Shown: positions 50,954-59,469 of the stretch, in pieces | Position numbering within the stretch: the stretch's first letter is position 1 | How the letters are laid out: every line of letters starts with the position of its first letter | Assembly: GCF_029382255.1 (NCBI RefSeq) | Contig: NZ_JARLLG010000002.1 | Location: 310,001 to 374,000, forward strand | Direction of reading: 5' to 3' | Origin: Isoptericola croceus | GTDB lineage: Bacteria; Actinomycetota; Actinomycetes; Actinomycetales; Cellulomonadaceae | Length of the DNA stretch: 64,000 nt | The notes under the pieces: generated by a model | Seen by the model: only the letters and a program-made list of their open reading frames with translations | The model's database searches: none | What the model was told of the DNA's origin: nothing | Made by a program: the position numbers and the translations under genes

Positions 50954-52501
50954 TCAACCGCGGGCCGGAACGGCGTTGTCCCGGGCGACGTCCGCGTACC
51001 AGCGACCCGAGGACTTCACGGTGCGCTCCTGGGTCTCGTAGTCCACGCGCGTCAGGCCGAAGCGCTTGGCGTAGCCGAGTGCCCACTCGAAGTTGTCCAT
51101 GAGGGACCAGGCGAAGTACCCACGGACGTCGGCGCCGGCGTCGATCGCGACCTTCAGGGCGCGCAGGTGCGCGTCGAGGAACGCCAGTCGGTCCTGGTCG
51201 TCGACGGTGCCGTCCTGCTCCACGACGTCGGGAAAGGCCGCTCCGTTCTCGGTGACGAAGAGCGCGGTGCCGCGGGGGCCGGTGTAGTCCTCCTGGAGCC
51301 GGGTCAGCAGCCGGGTGAGACCTTCTGGCTGGACCTCCCAGCCCATGTCCGTCGTCGGGAGACCGCGGCTGTGCGGGTGGACGCCCTCGGGGACGGGGTT
51401 GGGCGAACGGGTCTGCCACACCGGAGCGGTGGTGTCGTGCTCGCGCTCGCCGTCGGGACCGGCTGTGCCCTGCGCACCGTCCGTCGCCTGCGGCGTGGCC
51501 GCGACGGCCCCACCGTTGTAGTAGTTCACACCCAGCACGTCGATCGGCGTCGAGATGATCTCGAGGTCTCCGGGCCGGATGTGCTCGGCGAGACCCAGGT
51601 GTGCGACGTCGACCAGGATGTCCTGCGGGTACGCGCCCCGCAGGATCGGGTCGAGGAAGATGCGGTTGAACATGCCGTCGTCACGCCGGGCGGCGTCGAC
51701 GTCGGCAGGGTCGGTCGGGTCGACCGGGTCCGAGACGGTGAAGTTCAGCGTGATGCCGAGCGACGCCTGCGGGGCGCGGTCGCGCAGCGCCTCCACGGCC
51801 AGCCCGTGGCCGAGCATGAGGTGGTGGGCTGCGGCCAGCCCCAGCTCCGGCGACTTCTTGCCCGGGGCGTGGGACCCGGCGGTGTACCCGAGGAAGGCCG
51901 AGCACCACGGCTCGTTGAGCGTGGTCCAGACCGGCACCCGGTCGCCGAGCGCGTCGGCCATGACGTCGGCGTAGTCGGCGAACCGGTACGCGGTGTCCCG
52001 CGCGGGCCACCCGCCGCGGTCCTCGAGGGCCTGCGGCAGGTCCCAGTGGTACAGCGTGAGCCAGGGCATGATGCCGGCGCCGAGAAGCTCGTCGACCAGG
52101 CGCGAGTAGAAGTCGACGCCGCGCGGGTTGACCGACCTGCCGTCCGGGACGACGCGGGCCCACGACGCCGAGAAGCGGTACGTGTCGAGGTGGAGGCTCT
52201 TCATGAGCGCCACGTCCTCGCGGTACCGGTGGTAGTGGTCGCAGGCCACCATACCGTCGTCGCCGTGGTGCACGGCGCCCGGGATCCGGCAGAAGGTGTC
52301 CCAGATGGAATCGAGACGACCGTCCTCCGCCCCGGCGCCCTCGATCTGGTAGGCGGCCGTGGCGGCGCCCCACAGGAATCCGTCGGGGAACTCGATGCGT
52401 CCGGTGCTGGTCGGCGTCGCCAGCGGGGCCGACGGCGTGAACGGCACAGCCGTCCCTGGTGCGGCGGTGCGGGCTCCGGCGCCCTGCATGCTCAGAGTCA
52501 T
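50954..52501 (-). CDS. Beta-glucosidase, glycoside hydrolase family 1
   Basis: 515 residues from ATG 52501; ATG 52489 is an alternative. GH1 fold with FPDGFLWGAATAAYQIEGAG, acid/base Glu in TTLNEPWCSAFLGYT (about 196), WLTLYHWDLPQAL, and nucleophile Glu in ALFVTENGAAFPD (about 417). It ends YFAWSLMDNFEWALGYAKRF. No signal peptide, so it cleaves imported beta-glucosides or cellobiose in the cytoplasm. A loop of about 45 residues after VNYYNGGAVAAT is rich in Asp, Gly and Thr, as in other actinobacterial GH1 enzymes. Confidence 0.95.
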   Translation of the reverse strand: MTLSMQGAGARTAAPGTAVPFTPSAPLATPTSTGRIEFPDGFLWGAATAAYQIEGAGAEDGRLDSIWDTFCRIPGAVHHGDDGMVACDHYHRYREDVALMKSLHLDTYRFSASWARVVPDGRSVNPRGVDFYSRLVDELLGAGIMPWLTLYHWDLPQALEDRGGWPARDTAYRFADYADVMADALGDRVPVWTTLNEPWCSAFLGYTAGSHAPGKKSPELGLAAAHHLMLGHGLAVEALRDRAPQASLGITLNFTVSDPVDPTDPADVDAARRDDGMFNRIFLDPILRGAYPQDILVDVAHLGLAEHIRPGDLEIISTPIDVLGVNYYNGGAVAATPQATDGAQGTAGPDGEREHDTTAPVWQTRSPNPVPEGVHPHSRGLPTTDMGWEVQPEGLTRLLTRLQEDYTGPRGTALFVTENGAAFPDVVEQDGTVDDQDRLAFLDAHLRALKVAIDAGADVRGYFAWSLMDNFEWALGYAKRFGLTRVDYETQERTVKSSGRWYADVARDNAVPARG

Positions 52502-52532
52502 CTCAGCTGTACTTCCCTGTCGGAGGAGAGGC

Positions 52533-52561
52533 CTGTCCGGACGTCCGGGACGTCCGGACAG
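52533..52561 (-). terminator. Hairpin between permease and beta-glucosidase genes
   Basis: Perfect 14-nt arms (52533-52546 and 52548-52561). It lies inside the operon, 22 nt past the permease stop and upstream of the GH1 gene, so it may reduce downstream expression or protect the transporter mRNA end rather than stop transcription fully. Confidence 0.6.
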
Positions 52562-52583
52562 ACCTCTGTTTCGAGTGTGCGTG

Positions 52584-53507
52584 TCAGCCCTTGACCGCGC
52601 CAGCCATGATCCCGGCCACGAGCTGGCGGCCGACGAAGAAGAACAGCACCAGCAGCGGGAGCGTGACGAGGAAGATGCCACCCATCACCAGCGAGTAGTC
52701 CACGAAGTAGTTGGCCTGCAGCGATCGCACGACCAGCGGCAGGGTGGGGTTCTCGTTGGTGAGGATGATCGACGGCCAGAAGTAGTTGGTCCACTGCTGG
52801 ACGAACTGGAAGAGCCCGAGCATCGCCGCCGCAGGCAGCGCGGCCGGCATCGCGATCGACCAGAAGGTCCGGATCATCGAGGCCCCGTCGACGCGAGCGG
52901 CCTCGATGAGCTCGTAGGGCAGAGCCTCGGAGAGGTACTGGGTCATCCAGAACACGCCGAACGCGGTGACCAGGCCGGGCAGGATGACGGCCTGGACCTT
53001 GCCGTACCAGCCGATCTCGGCCATGAGGATGTACAGCGGGATGATGCCGAGCTGGACCGGGACGGCCATCGTGGCGATGACGAAGACCAGCAGCGGCCCC
53101 CGGCCACGGAAGTTCAGCTTGGCGAACGAGTACCCGGCCAGGGTGGAGAAGAGCACGACCGACGCCGAGGAGATCACGGCGATGAGGGTGGAGTTCCACA
53201 GCGCCAGCCAGAAGTTGATGTTGGAGTCGGTGATGACCGTGGCGAACTGCGTGAAGAGGCTCGCGTCCGGCAGCCACTGCGGGATCGGGCTCTGTGCGAT
53301 GGAGGTCGGGTCGGACGAGCCCAGCAGCAGCGTGTAGTACAGCGGGAACATCGAGATCAGCAGGACCGCGCCGAGCAGGATGTAGGTGACCTTGCCGGCG
53401 CGACGGGCGGAACCGCCGACCGGTGCTCTGCCGCGGGAACGACGCTTGGCGGCGGCTCGGGCGGCGCTGGCGCCAGCGGTCTGCGCGGTGACGGCGACGG
53501 AGCTCAT
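52584..53507 (-). CDS. Carbohydrate ABC transporter permease (MalG-like)
   Basis: 307 residues from ATG 53507 (ATGA overlap with the upstream permease). Six membrane helices. The EAA loop is YELIEAARVDGASMIRTFWS, followed by IAMPAALPAAAMLGLF. The N-terminal 40 residues are basic (KRRSRGRAPVGGSARR). Forms the membrane pore with the MalF-like protein. No ATPase gene is present; such CUT1 systems usually share an MsiK-type ATPase encoded elsewhere. Confidence 0.95.
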   Translation of the reverse strand: MSSVAVTAQTAGASAARAAAKRRSRGRAPVGGSARRAGKVTYILLGAVLLISMFPLYYTLLLGSSDPTSIAQSPIPQWLPDASLFTQFATVITDSNINFWLALWNSTLIAVISSASVVLFSTLAGYSFAKLNFRGRGPLLVFVIATMAVPVQLGIIPLYILMAEIGWYGKVQAVILPGLVTAFGVFWMTQYLSEALPYELIEAARVDGASMIRTFWSIAMPAALPAAAMLGLFQFVQQWTNYFWPSIILTNENPTLPLVVRSLQANYFVDYSLVMGGIFLVTLPLLVLFFFVGRQLVAGIMAGAVKG

Positions 53508-54685
53508 CGGACGTCCTCCCCGGGGTTCGGGCTCTGCGTGCCGGCAGGCGGCGGCACGGGCGGGATCGACGGTGGGGGTGGTGGTGAACCTTGTCCTGCT
53601 CCCGGCGTGCCGCCGGGTGCGGCGGACGGGACCGCCCCGTCGTGGCTCGCGGCCGCGGCTCTGGCCTCGGCCAGGAGCCTCTTGGTGTGTCGGCGGCTCA
53701 CCTTCGGCCCGCGCCCGCCGCCGGTGGCGATGCGTTGCGTCAGGAGGAAGTTGAACATGCCGATCAGGACGATGAGGAGGAACAGCAGCCAGGCGACGGC
53801 GGCCGCGCGCCCGAAGCTCTTCTGGTTGCCCCAGGCGACGTCGTACAGGTACACCACCGTGGTCATCCAGTCGCGGTTCGGGCCACCGAGGCCCTGCGCG
53901 TCGTACATGCGGACCTCGTCGAAGATCTGCATGCCACCGACGGTCGAGGTGATGACCACGAAGATGACGGTGGCGCGGATCTGGGGGACCGTCACCGAGA
54001 AGAACTGGCGGACGCGTCCGGCGCCGTCGATGACCGCGGCCTCGTAAAGCTCCCGTGGGACGGCCTGCATCGCGGCGAGGAAGATCAGGGTGTTGTAGCC
54101 GGTCCACCGGTAGTTGACCATCGTGGAGATCGCGAAGTGGCTGGCCAGGCGGTCACCGTGCCACGCGACGGGGTCGACTCCGACGAGGCCGAGCACCTCG
54201 TTGATGAAGCCGTACTGGTCGGCGTAGAGGCGACCGAAGATCATCGAGATGGCGACCGGCGCGACGACGAACGGCACCAGCACGCCCATGCGCCAGAAGG
54301 TGGCGGCGCGGAGGTTCTGGTCGAGGAGCGCGGCGATGGTGATCGCCATGATCACCTGCGGCACGGACGAGAACAGGAAGATGGAGAAGGTGTTGACGAC
54401 CGACTTCCAGAACAGCGGCTGCTGCAGCACGGCGACGTAGTTCGCCATGCCGACGAAGTCGCCCTGGCCGCCGAGCAGGTTCCAGTCGTACAGGCTCACG
54501 ATCGCCGTGTAGACGAGCGGGAACAGGCCGACGACGGCGAAGAGCAGGAAGAACGGCGAGATGTACAGGTACGGCGAGAGCTTGACGTCCAGCCGGCCGA
54601 GCCGCTGGGAGAATCCGAGCCGTCGTGGTGGACGGTCGGGTCCGCCGCGCGCGTGCGCGGGCTTGGTGGGGGACAAGAGGGCCAT
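53504..54685 (-). CDS. Carbohydrate ABC transporter permease (MalF-like)
   Basis: 393 residues from ATG 54685. Six membrane helices in residues 30-335. The EAA loop is ELYEAAVIDGAGRVRQFFSV, followed by TVPQIRATVIFVVIT. The C-terminal 60 residues are unusual: basic, then Pro/Ala-rich (SPPPPPSIPPVPPPAGTQSP), probably a disordered cytoplasmic tail. Second gene of the sugar operon, 138 nt after the binding-protein gene. Confidence 0.94.
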   Translation of the reverse strand: MALLSPTKPAHARGGPDRPPRRLGFSQRLGRLDVKLSPYLYISPFFLLFAVVGLFPLVYTAIVSLYDWNLLGGQGDFVGMANYVAVLQQPLFWKSVVNTFSIFLFSSVPQVIMAITIAALLDQNLRAATFWRMGVLVPFVVAPVAISMIFGRLYADQYGFINEVLGLVGVDPVAWHGDRLASHFAISTMVNYRWTGYNTLIFLAAMQAVPRELYEAAVIDGAGRVRQFFSVTVPQIRATVIFVVITSTVGGMQIFDEVRMYDAQGLGGPNRDWMTTVVYLYDVAWGNQKSFGRAAAVAWLLFLLIVLIGMFNFLLTQRIATGGGRGPKVSRRHTKRLLAEARAAAASHDGAVPSAAPGGTPGAGQGSPPPPPSIPPVPPPAGTQSPNPGEDVR

Positions 54686-54823
54686 GAGCAGTTCCTGTAC
54701 GTCTCTCCGTGGGGCGGGGCTGGGCACGTGTCGGGCCGGCCGCCGGATGGCGACCGGCCCGACACGGTGTCTCACTGGAGGGTGTGGGGCGGCTGACGCC
54801 TCACACCTGGGTGGGTGACGTCG

Positions 54824-56158
54824 TCACTGGATGACGTTCTGGGCGTCGGTGACCGCGGTCTCCCAGGACTTCTCGGGGTCGTCGTTGTTGAGGTCGACGC
54901 GGTTGATGGCGTTCTGGACCTCGGCGTGGATCGCGAAGTAGTTCGCACCCTTGAACGGGGCGCCGTCGATCGACTGGGCGCGGGTGGCGAAGATTTCGCC
55001 AGCCGGAGCGCCGCTCATGAAGTCGTTGACGTAGGCCAGAACCTCGTCGGACTGCTGGACCTCGATCTGCGAGGGGAAGGTGCCGGAGTTCTCGAACGCC
55101 TGGGTCTGGATCTCCGGGGAGGTCAGCCAGTCGGCGAGCTCAGCGGCTGCCTCGGTGTTCGCACCGGACGCCGGGACGGTCAGGAACGACCCGCCCCAGT
55201 TGCCGCCGCCACCGGGGAAGACGTCGGCGATGTCCCAGCCCTCGACGTTCCCGGCGTTCTCCTCGATCGGACCGGTCATCCACGACGGGCAGAGCATCGT
55301 CGCGAAGGCGTCGTTCTGGAAACCGGCCCTCCAGTCGTCGCCCCACTGCTCGAGACCGGCGGACAGGTCGTCCTCGACGGCGGCCGAGAGCACCTGGTCG
55401 TACAGGTCCTTGACCTGGGTGTTGGTGGCCAGATCGGTGGCCTCACCGGACTCCGGGTCCTCGTAGGCGGCGTCGAGCTGGTTGACCATGCCCTGGAAGG
55501 TGGCCCCGGCGGAGTCGAACCAGGCGTCGCCCGTGGCCTCGGTGTACTCCTTGCCGGCCTCGAAGTAGGAGTCCCAGGTGGCGCCCTCGCCACCGATCCA
55601 CTCGGCGACGTCCTCGCGCTCGGAGGGGAGCCCGGCGGCCTCGAGCAGGTCGGAGCGGTAGCAGATGGCCTCCGGGCCGATGTCGGTGCCGTAGCCGATG
55701 AGCTGGCCTTCGGGCGTGGTGGCCTGCTGGACCTTCCAGTCGACCCACCGGCCGTCGACCGGGGGAAGGTCGGAGAAGAGGGTGGGGTACTGCATGAGCT
55801 CGGGCAGCCAGTCGACCTCGATGGCCTCGATGTCGGCCAGCCCTTCGCCGCCGGCGGCGAGCTTGGTCGTCAGGTTGGTGCGGGCGTCACCCGACTCGGC
55901 AGCCTTGACGTGCTCGATGGTGACGTTCGGGTTCTCCTCGCTGTACTGAGCCAGGAGCTCGTCGGTGTACCCGAAGTCGTTGAAGGTGGCGACCGTGAGG
56001 GTGATCTCCTCGTCGGTCATCTCCTCGTCGCCGCCCTCGGTGGTACCGGGGTTCTCGGCGTCGCCGGAGCAGGCGCCGAGGAGGAGGGCGAGGGACGCGA
56101 TGCCGGCGGTGGCCGCTGCGACGCGACGGGTCCGGCGGGGGCGGGTGCTGCTGAGCAC
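54824..56158 (-). CDS. ABC transporter sugar-binding lipoprotein
   Basis: 444 residues. Signal peptide with lipobox LLLGACSGD (Cys30), so lipid-anchored outside the membrane. Mature protein: ITLTVATFNDFGYTDELLAQ, EGLADIEAIEVDWLPELMQY, YGTDIGPEAICYRSDLLEAA and WGGSFLTVPASGANTEAAAE, typical of the family 1 extracellular solute-binding proteins for oligosaccharides. First gene of the SBP-MalF-MalG-GH1-LacI operon. The linked GH1 enzyme points to cellobiose or another beta-glucoside as ligand (inference). Confidence 0.95.
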   Translation of the reverse strand: MLSSTRPRRTRRVAAATAGIASLALLLGACSGDAENPGTTEGGDEEMTDEEITLTVATFNDFGYTDELLAQYSEENPNVTIEHVKAAESGDARTNLTTKLAAGGEGLADIEAIEVDWLPELMQYPTLFSDLPPVDGRWVDWKVQQATTPEGQLIGYGTDIGPEAICYRSDLLEAAGLPSEREDVAEWIGGEGATWDSYFEAGKEYTEATGDAWFDSAGATFQGMVNQLDAAYEDPESGEATDLATNTQVKDLYDQVLSAAVEDDLSAGLEQWGDDWRAGFQNDAFATMLCPSWMTGPIEENAGNVEGWDIADVFPGGGGNWGGSFLTVPASGANTEAAAELADWLTSPEIQTQAFENSGTFPSQIEVQQSDEVLAYVNDFMSGAPAGEIFATRAQSIDGAPFKGANYFAIHAEVQNAINRVDLNNDDPEKSWETAVTDAQNVIQ

Positions 56159-56193
56159 GGTGACTCCCTTGTCTGGTTCGAATCATGCGAAGG

Positions 56194-56238
56194 ACGCTTC
56201 TGGAAGCGTGAACGCATCACAGCGTGGTAGCGCTTCCA
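56194..56238. promoter_or_regulatory. LacI-type operators upstream of the sugar operon
   Basis: Two dyads: ACGCTTCTGGAAGCGT (56194-56209) and, 13 nt on, CGTGGTAGCGCTTCCACG (56223-56240; core TGGTAGCGCTTCCA at 56225-56238). The second has the central GCGC and outer arms typical of LacI-family operators in actinobacterial cellobiose/maltose operons. They lie 36-82 nt upstream of the binding-protein start. Confidence 0.7.
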
Positions 56239-56424
56239 CGACCGGGGACGATGTTTCCGTTGCCAGCGTGTTACGTCAAGCCCTCTGGGGCCGCCGATGC
56301 CGGACGGTGATGTCGTCCGCGCACGTCATTGCAGGTCAGGGCGATGGTGGGAGCGCTCTCGTGATGGAACCGTAACCAGCATCCAGGGGCGACCGGGATG
56401 CGCGCGGGGCGCAGGCAGCGAGGG

Positions 56425-56925
56425 TCAGGCCCGCTGCAGCCACTCCCGGCCGGCTCGTTCCTCGGCCTCGAGGGTGCGCCGGACAGCGCCGGTGGCGGCC
56501 TCTTCGACAGTGGTCGCGAACAGGGGGAGCGACGCCTTGACCTCGCCGTCGTACACCTGGCGCGTGCCGCCGTCCTCGGTCGGCTCCAGGCGCAGCGAGC
56601 CGGTCATGCGGACCGGCGCGCCGGCGATCTCGACCGCCACCGTGCCCACGTGCCTGCCCTCGTGCGCGGGCTCCCAGGCCTCGGCCTGGCGCACCTCGAG
56701 GTGGTCACCGACGAGCTGGCGGATCTGGCCGGGGATCAGGTCCGTCGGCAGGGTGCGTCGAAGCGACACGGTGAACCCGGAGGCGGGGTCACCGATGACG
56801 TCGACCTGGGTGGCGGCCCCCGCGTCCTGCCGCTGCCCGCGCCACCGCACGAACTCCGCGTCACTGAGCATGGCCGCCACGACGGACACGTCCGCCGGGT
56901 AGGTCTGCTCGATGGTCAGGTGCAC
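56425..56925 (-). CDS. DUF2505 family protein
   Basis: 166 residues from GTG 56925. Opens MHLTIEQTYPADVSVVAAML, with SGFTVSLRRTLPTDLIPGQI and GEVKASLPLFATTVEEAA later. This matches the actinobacterial DUF2505 group, which looks like a START/SRPBCC-type lipid- or ligand-binding fold. Predicted cytoplasmic; function unknown. Divergent from the PdtaS-like kinase by about 65 nt. Confidence 0.88.
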   Translation of the reverse strand: MHLTIEQTYPADVSVVAAMLSDAEFVRWRGQRQDAGAATQVDVIGDPASGFTVSLRRTLPTDLIPGQIRQLVGDHLEVRQAEAWEPAHEGRHVGTVAVEIAGAPVRMTGSLRLEPTEDGGTRQVYDGEVKASLPLFATTVEEAATGAVRRTLEAEERAGREWLQRA

Positions 56926-56990
56926 GCTTCACACCCTACCGGCGCCCTCCGCACGGGGGCGCGCCCCGTACGCTGGTGGGCGTGTCTGCC

Positions 56991-58466
56991 ATGAGTGATC
57001 TGATCGCCGAGCACGCCGAGCTGGCCGAGGGGGACCTCGAGTGGCTCCACCTGCTGGTCGGTGACTGGCAGATCGTCTCCGACCTCGCCTTCGCCGACCT
57101 CGTGCTGTGGCTGCCCACGGCCGACGGGCGCTTCGTCGCCGTGGCGCAGTGCCGCCCCAGCACCGGCGCCACGGTCCACTACGACGATGTCGTGGGTTCC
57201 TTCGCGCCCGAGGGGCAGCGTCCGCAGCTCGCCGCCGCGATGAGCGAGGGGCGCGCGCAACGCTCCCGCGAGCCCCGCTGGTTCGGCGCCTACGCGGTGC
57301 GGGAGGAGGCCGTGCCGGTGGTGCACGACGGGCGTGCCGTCGCGGTGGTCGCCCGGCAGACGAACCTCGGTTCGGGGCGCACGCCCAGCCGCCTCGAGCT
57401 GAACTACATCGAGTCCGCGGACGACCTGCTCGCGATGATCGGCCGCGGCGAGTACCCGTCGCCCAACGCCGCGACCGGCCCGCGGCGCGGTGCGCCCCGC
57501 GTCGGTGACGGCCTGATCCGGCTCAACTCCGAGGGCGAGGTGCTCTACGCCAGCCCGAACGCCCTGTCCTGCTTCCACCGCCTCGGCGTCATCGGGCCGC
57601 TCGTGGGACAGTCCCTCGTCGAGGTGACCGCGGGGATCGTCGAGCAGCAGAACACCGTCGACGAGTCGTTGCCGCTGGTCGTGATGGGTCGGGCGCCGTG
57701 GCGCACGGACATCGAGGCCGGCCGGGCCGCCCTGTCGTTGCGTGCGCTGCCGCTGACCGACAGGGGGCAGCGGATCGGTGCGGTCCTGCTGTGCCGCGAC
57801 GTCTCCGAGCTGCGTCGCCGTGAGCGTGAGCTCATGACGAAGGACGCGACGATCCGGGAGATCCACCATCGCGTGAAGAACAACCTGGCCACCGTCGCGG
57901 CACTGCTGCGGCTGCAGGCCCGGCGCATGGAGGTGCCGGAGGCCCGTGCGGCTCTCGAGGAGGCGATGCGCCGCGTGGCGACCATCTCGCTCGTGCACGA
58001 GTCGCTGTCGCAGACGCTCGACGAGAGCGTCCAGCTCGACGACATGCTCAAGCGTGCGCTGCGCCTCGCGGCCGACGTCGCTTCCACGCGCGCTCAGATC
58101 AGCACCCGGCAGAGCGGCTCGTTCGGCCTCGTCCCCGCTCAGGACGCCACCCCGCTCGCGCTGGTGCTCACCGAGCTGGTGACGAACGCCGTCGAGCACG
58201 GTTTCCCGGGGCAAGAGTCGGGCACCGTCTCCATCGACGTGGAACGGGAGGAGTCGTCGCTGCGCGTGATCGTGGCGGACGACGGCGTCGGGATGCGCGA
58301 CGGGATCGACGAGCTCGGCCGGGCGTCCCGCAGCGGGCTCGGATCGCAGATCGTCAAGACGCTGGTGATCAACGAGCTGCGCGGCACCATCGACTGGCTC
58401 CCGCGCGAGGGCGGGGGCACCCAGGTGGTCCTGCAGGTGAACCTGCGGGTGGAGTCGCACCGCTGA
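56991..58466 (+). CDS. PdtaS-like sensor histidine kinase
   Basis: 491 residues from ATG 56991; GTG 56982 is an alternative. GAF domain at about 15-150 (LADLVLWLPTADGRFVAVAQ-like start), PAS at about 165-280 (DGLIRLNSEGEVLYASPNAL), a HisKA_2 helix with EIHHRVKNNLATVAALLRLQ (His near 291) and an ATPase domain with LVTNAVEHGFPGQ and IVADDGVGM. The layout matches M. tuberculosis PdtaS (Rv3220c), a constitutive kinase for the ANTAR antiterminator PdtaR. Convergent with whiB1, as in mycobacteria (Rv3219/Rv3220c). PdtaR is not in the window. Confidence 0.94.
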   Translation: MSDLIAEHAELAEGDLEWLHLLVGDWQIVSDLAFADLVLWLPTADGRFVAVAQCRPSTGATVHYDDVVGSFAPEGQRPQLAAAMSEGRAQRSREPRWFGAYAVREEAVPVVHDGRAVAVVARQTNLGSGRTPSRLELNYIESADDLLAMIGRGEYPSPNAATGPRRGAPRVGDGLIRLNSEGEVLYASPNALSCFHRLGVIGPLVGQSLVEVTAGIVEQQNTVDESLPLVVMGRAPWRTDIEAGRAALSLRALPLTDRGQRIGAVLLCRDVSELRRRERELMTKDATIREIHHRVKNNLATVAALLRLQARRMEVPEARAALEEAMRRVATISLVHESLSQTLDESVQLDDMLKRALRLAADVASTRAQISTRQSGSFGLVPAQDATPLALVLTELVTNAVEHGFPGQESGTVSIDVEREESSLRVIVADDGVGMRDGIDELGRASRSGLGSQIVKTLVINELRGTIDWLPREGGGTQVVLQVNLRVESHR

Positions 58467-58502
58467 GCGGGCCTGTGTCCGCGGGCACGGTGAGGCGCCG
58501 AA

Positions 58503-58539
58503 AAGGGCTCCCCCGCTCGTGATGAGCGGGGGAGCCCTT
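58503..58539. terminator. Bidirectional terminator between pdtaS-like gene and whiB1
   Basis: Perfect 16-nt arms (58503-58518 and 58524-58539) with loop GTGAT. The preceding AAAA becomes a U-run for whiB1 transcripts, making this the most canonical terminator in the window. Confidence 0.85.
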
Positions 58540-58561
58540 CGGCATGCTGTGGGCGAGAGCC

Positions 58562-58810
58562 TCAGCCGGCGCGGCGGGCGCGAGCGGTGCGGCGCTTGAG
58601 AGCGCGACGCTCGTCCTCGCTCATGCCACCCCAGACGCCGGCGTCCTGCCCGGACTCCATGGCCCACTTGAGGCAGTTGTCGACGACGTCACAACGACGG
58701 CAGACAGCCTTGGCCTCCTCGATCTGCATGAGGGCAGGCCCGGTGTTGCCGATCGGGAAGAAGAGCTCGGGGTCCTCGTCGAGGCAGGCTGCCTTGTGGC
58801 GCCAGTCCAT
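58562..58810 (-). CDS. whiB1: WhiB1-type iron-sulfur transcription factor
   Basis: 82 residues. The four cluster cysteines are Cys9, Cys37, Cys40 and Cys46 (C-x27-C-x2-C-x5-C), followed by the beta-turn GVWGGMSEDERRALKRRTAR. MDWRHKAAC, DEDPELFFPIGN and the tail closely resemble mycobacterial WhiB1, an essential, nitric-oxide-sensitive [4Fe-4S] protein that binds sigma region 4. The preceding region 58811-59034 is long for this density and contains a Crp-like sequence. Confidence 0.95.
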   Translation of the reverse strand: MDWRHKAACLDEDPELFFPIGNTGPALMQIEEAKAVCRRCDVVDNCLKWAMESGQDAGVWGGMSEDERRALKRRTARARRAG

Positions 58811-58930
58811 GTCATCTCCTCAATGGTCGATGATCGTTCCCGGGCCGCGCTCGGCGATAGGCATGCCGAGGTGCAGCCGTCTCCGGTGCGGATCGTTCGG
58901 GGGGCGGAATCTCTATCCAGAATCACACCT

Positions 58931-58946
58931 CGTGAAGGTGCGCACA
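58931..58946 (-). promoter_or_regulatory. Crp-like site upstream of whiB1
   Basis: CGTGAAGGTGCGCACA matches TGTGA-N6-TCACA with two mismatches, about 120 nt upstream of the whiB1 start. Mycobacterial whiB1 is known to be regulated by Crp and Cmr. Weak match; inference. Confidence 0.3.
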
Positions 58947-59034
58947 AGGGGTTACGGCCAGATTTCTGTCCCGTGAACCCTGAGGGTTTCATCACACTGC
59001 ACAAAGTTTCTTCGCGGCCGTATCCTGGCGTGTC

Positions 59035-59469
59035 ATGCCAGGTTCTGCTGTTCCCGCTCGCGACACCGGCCCGGTCCCGCCTCGGCGCAAGGGGCCCCGT
59101 GGCGTGGTCCTCGCGATCCTCGTGGTCGTCGTCCTGGAGGCGGCTGCCATGATCACCTTCGCCGGCGCCGTGCTCGTCGAGCTGGTGAGCGGCCGGTCCA
59201 CCAACGTCGGGGTCGGTGTCTTCGTCGTGGTGTTCTTCCTCGGCCTGGCATGGCTGCTCGTCGGCTGCGTCCGAGCGCTGTGGCGCGGACGACGGCGAGG
59301 TCGGTCCCCGGTGGCCGGCTGGCAGATCTTCCAGGGCATCATCGGCGTCTCGCTGCTCACCGGCGGCTCACCGGCGGCAGTCCTCGGTGGGCTGGTCCTC
59401 CTCCTGCTGGCGGTGGGCGTCCTCCTCGGGCTCATGACGCGCCCTGTCCTGGAGCACACCACCGGCTGA
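59035..59469 (+). CDS. Small multi-pass membrane protein of unknown function
   Basis: 144 residues. A basic N-terminus (RRKGPRG) is followed by about four membrane helices (near 24-50, 58-80, 98-118 and 118-137). No family motif recognised. Its last 102 nt overlap, antisense, the 3' end of the EssC-like ATPase gene. Divergent from whiB1 with a shared 224-nt region. The even spread of membrane segments and G/C third positions argue for coding in this frame. Confidence 0.75.
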   Translation: MPGSAVPARDTGPVPPRRKGPRGVVLAILVVVVLEAAAMITFAGAVLVELVSGRSTNVGVGVFVVVFFLGLAWLLVGCVRALWRGRRRGRSPVAGWQIFQGIIGVSLLTGGSPAAVLGGLVLLLLAVGVLLGLMTRPVLEHTTG

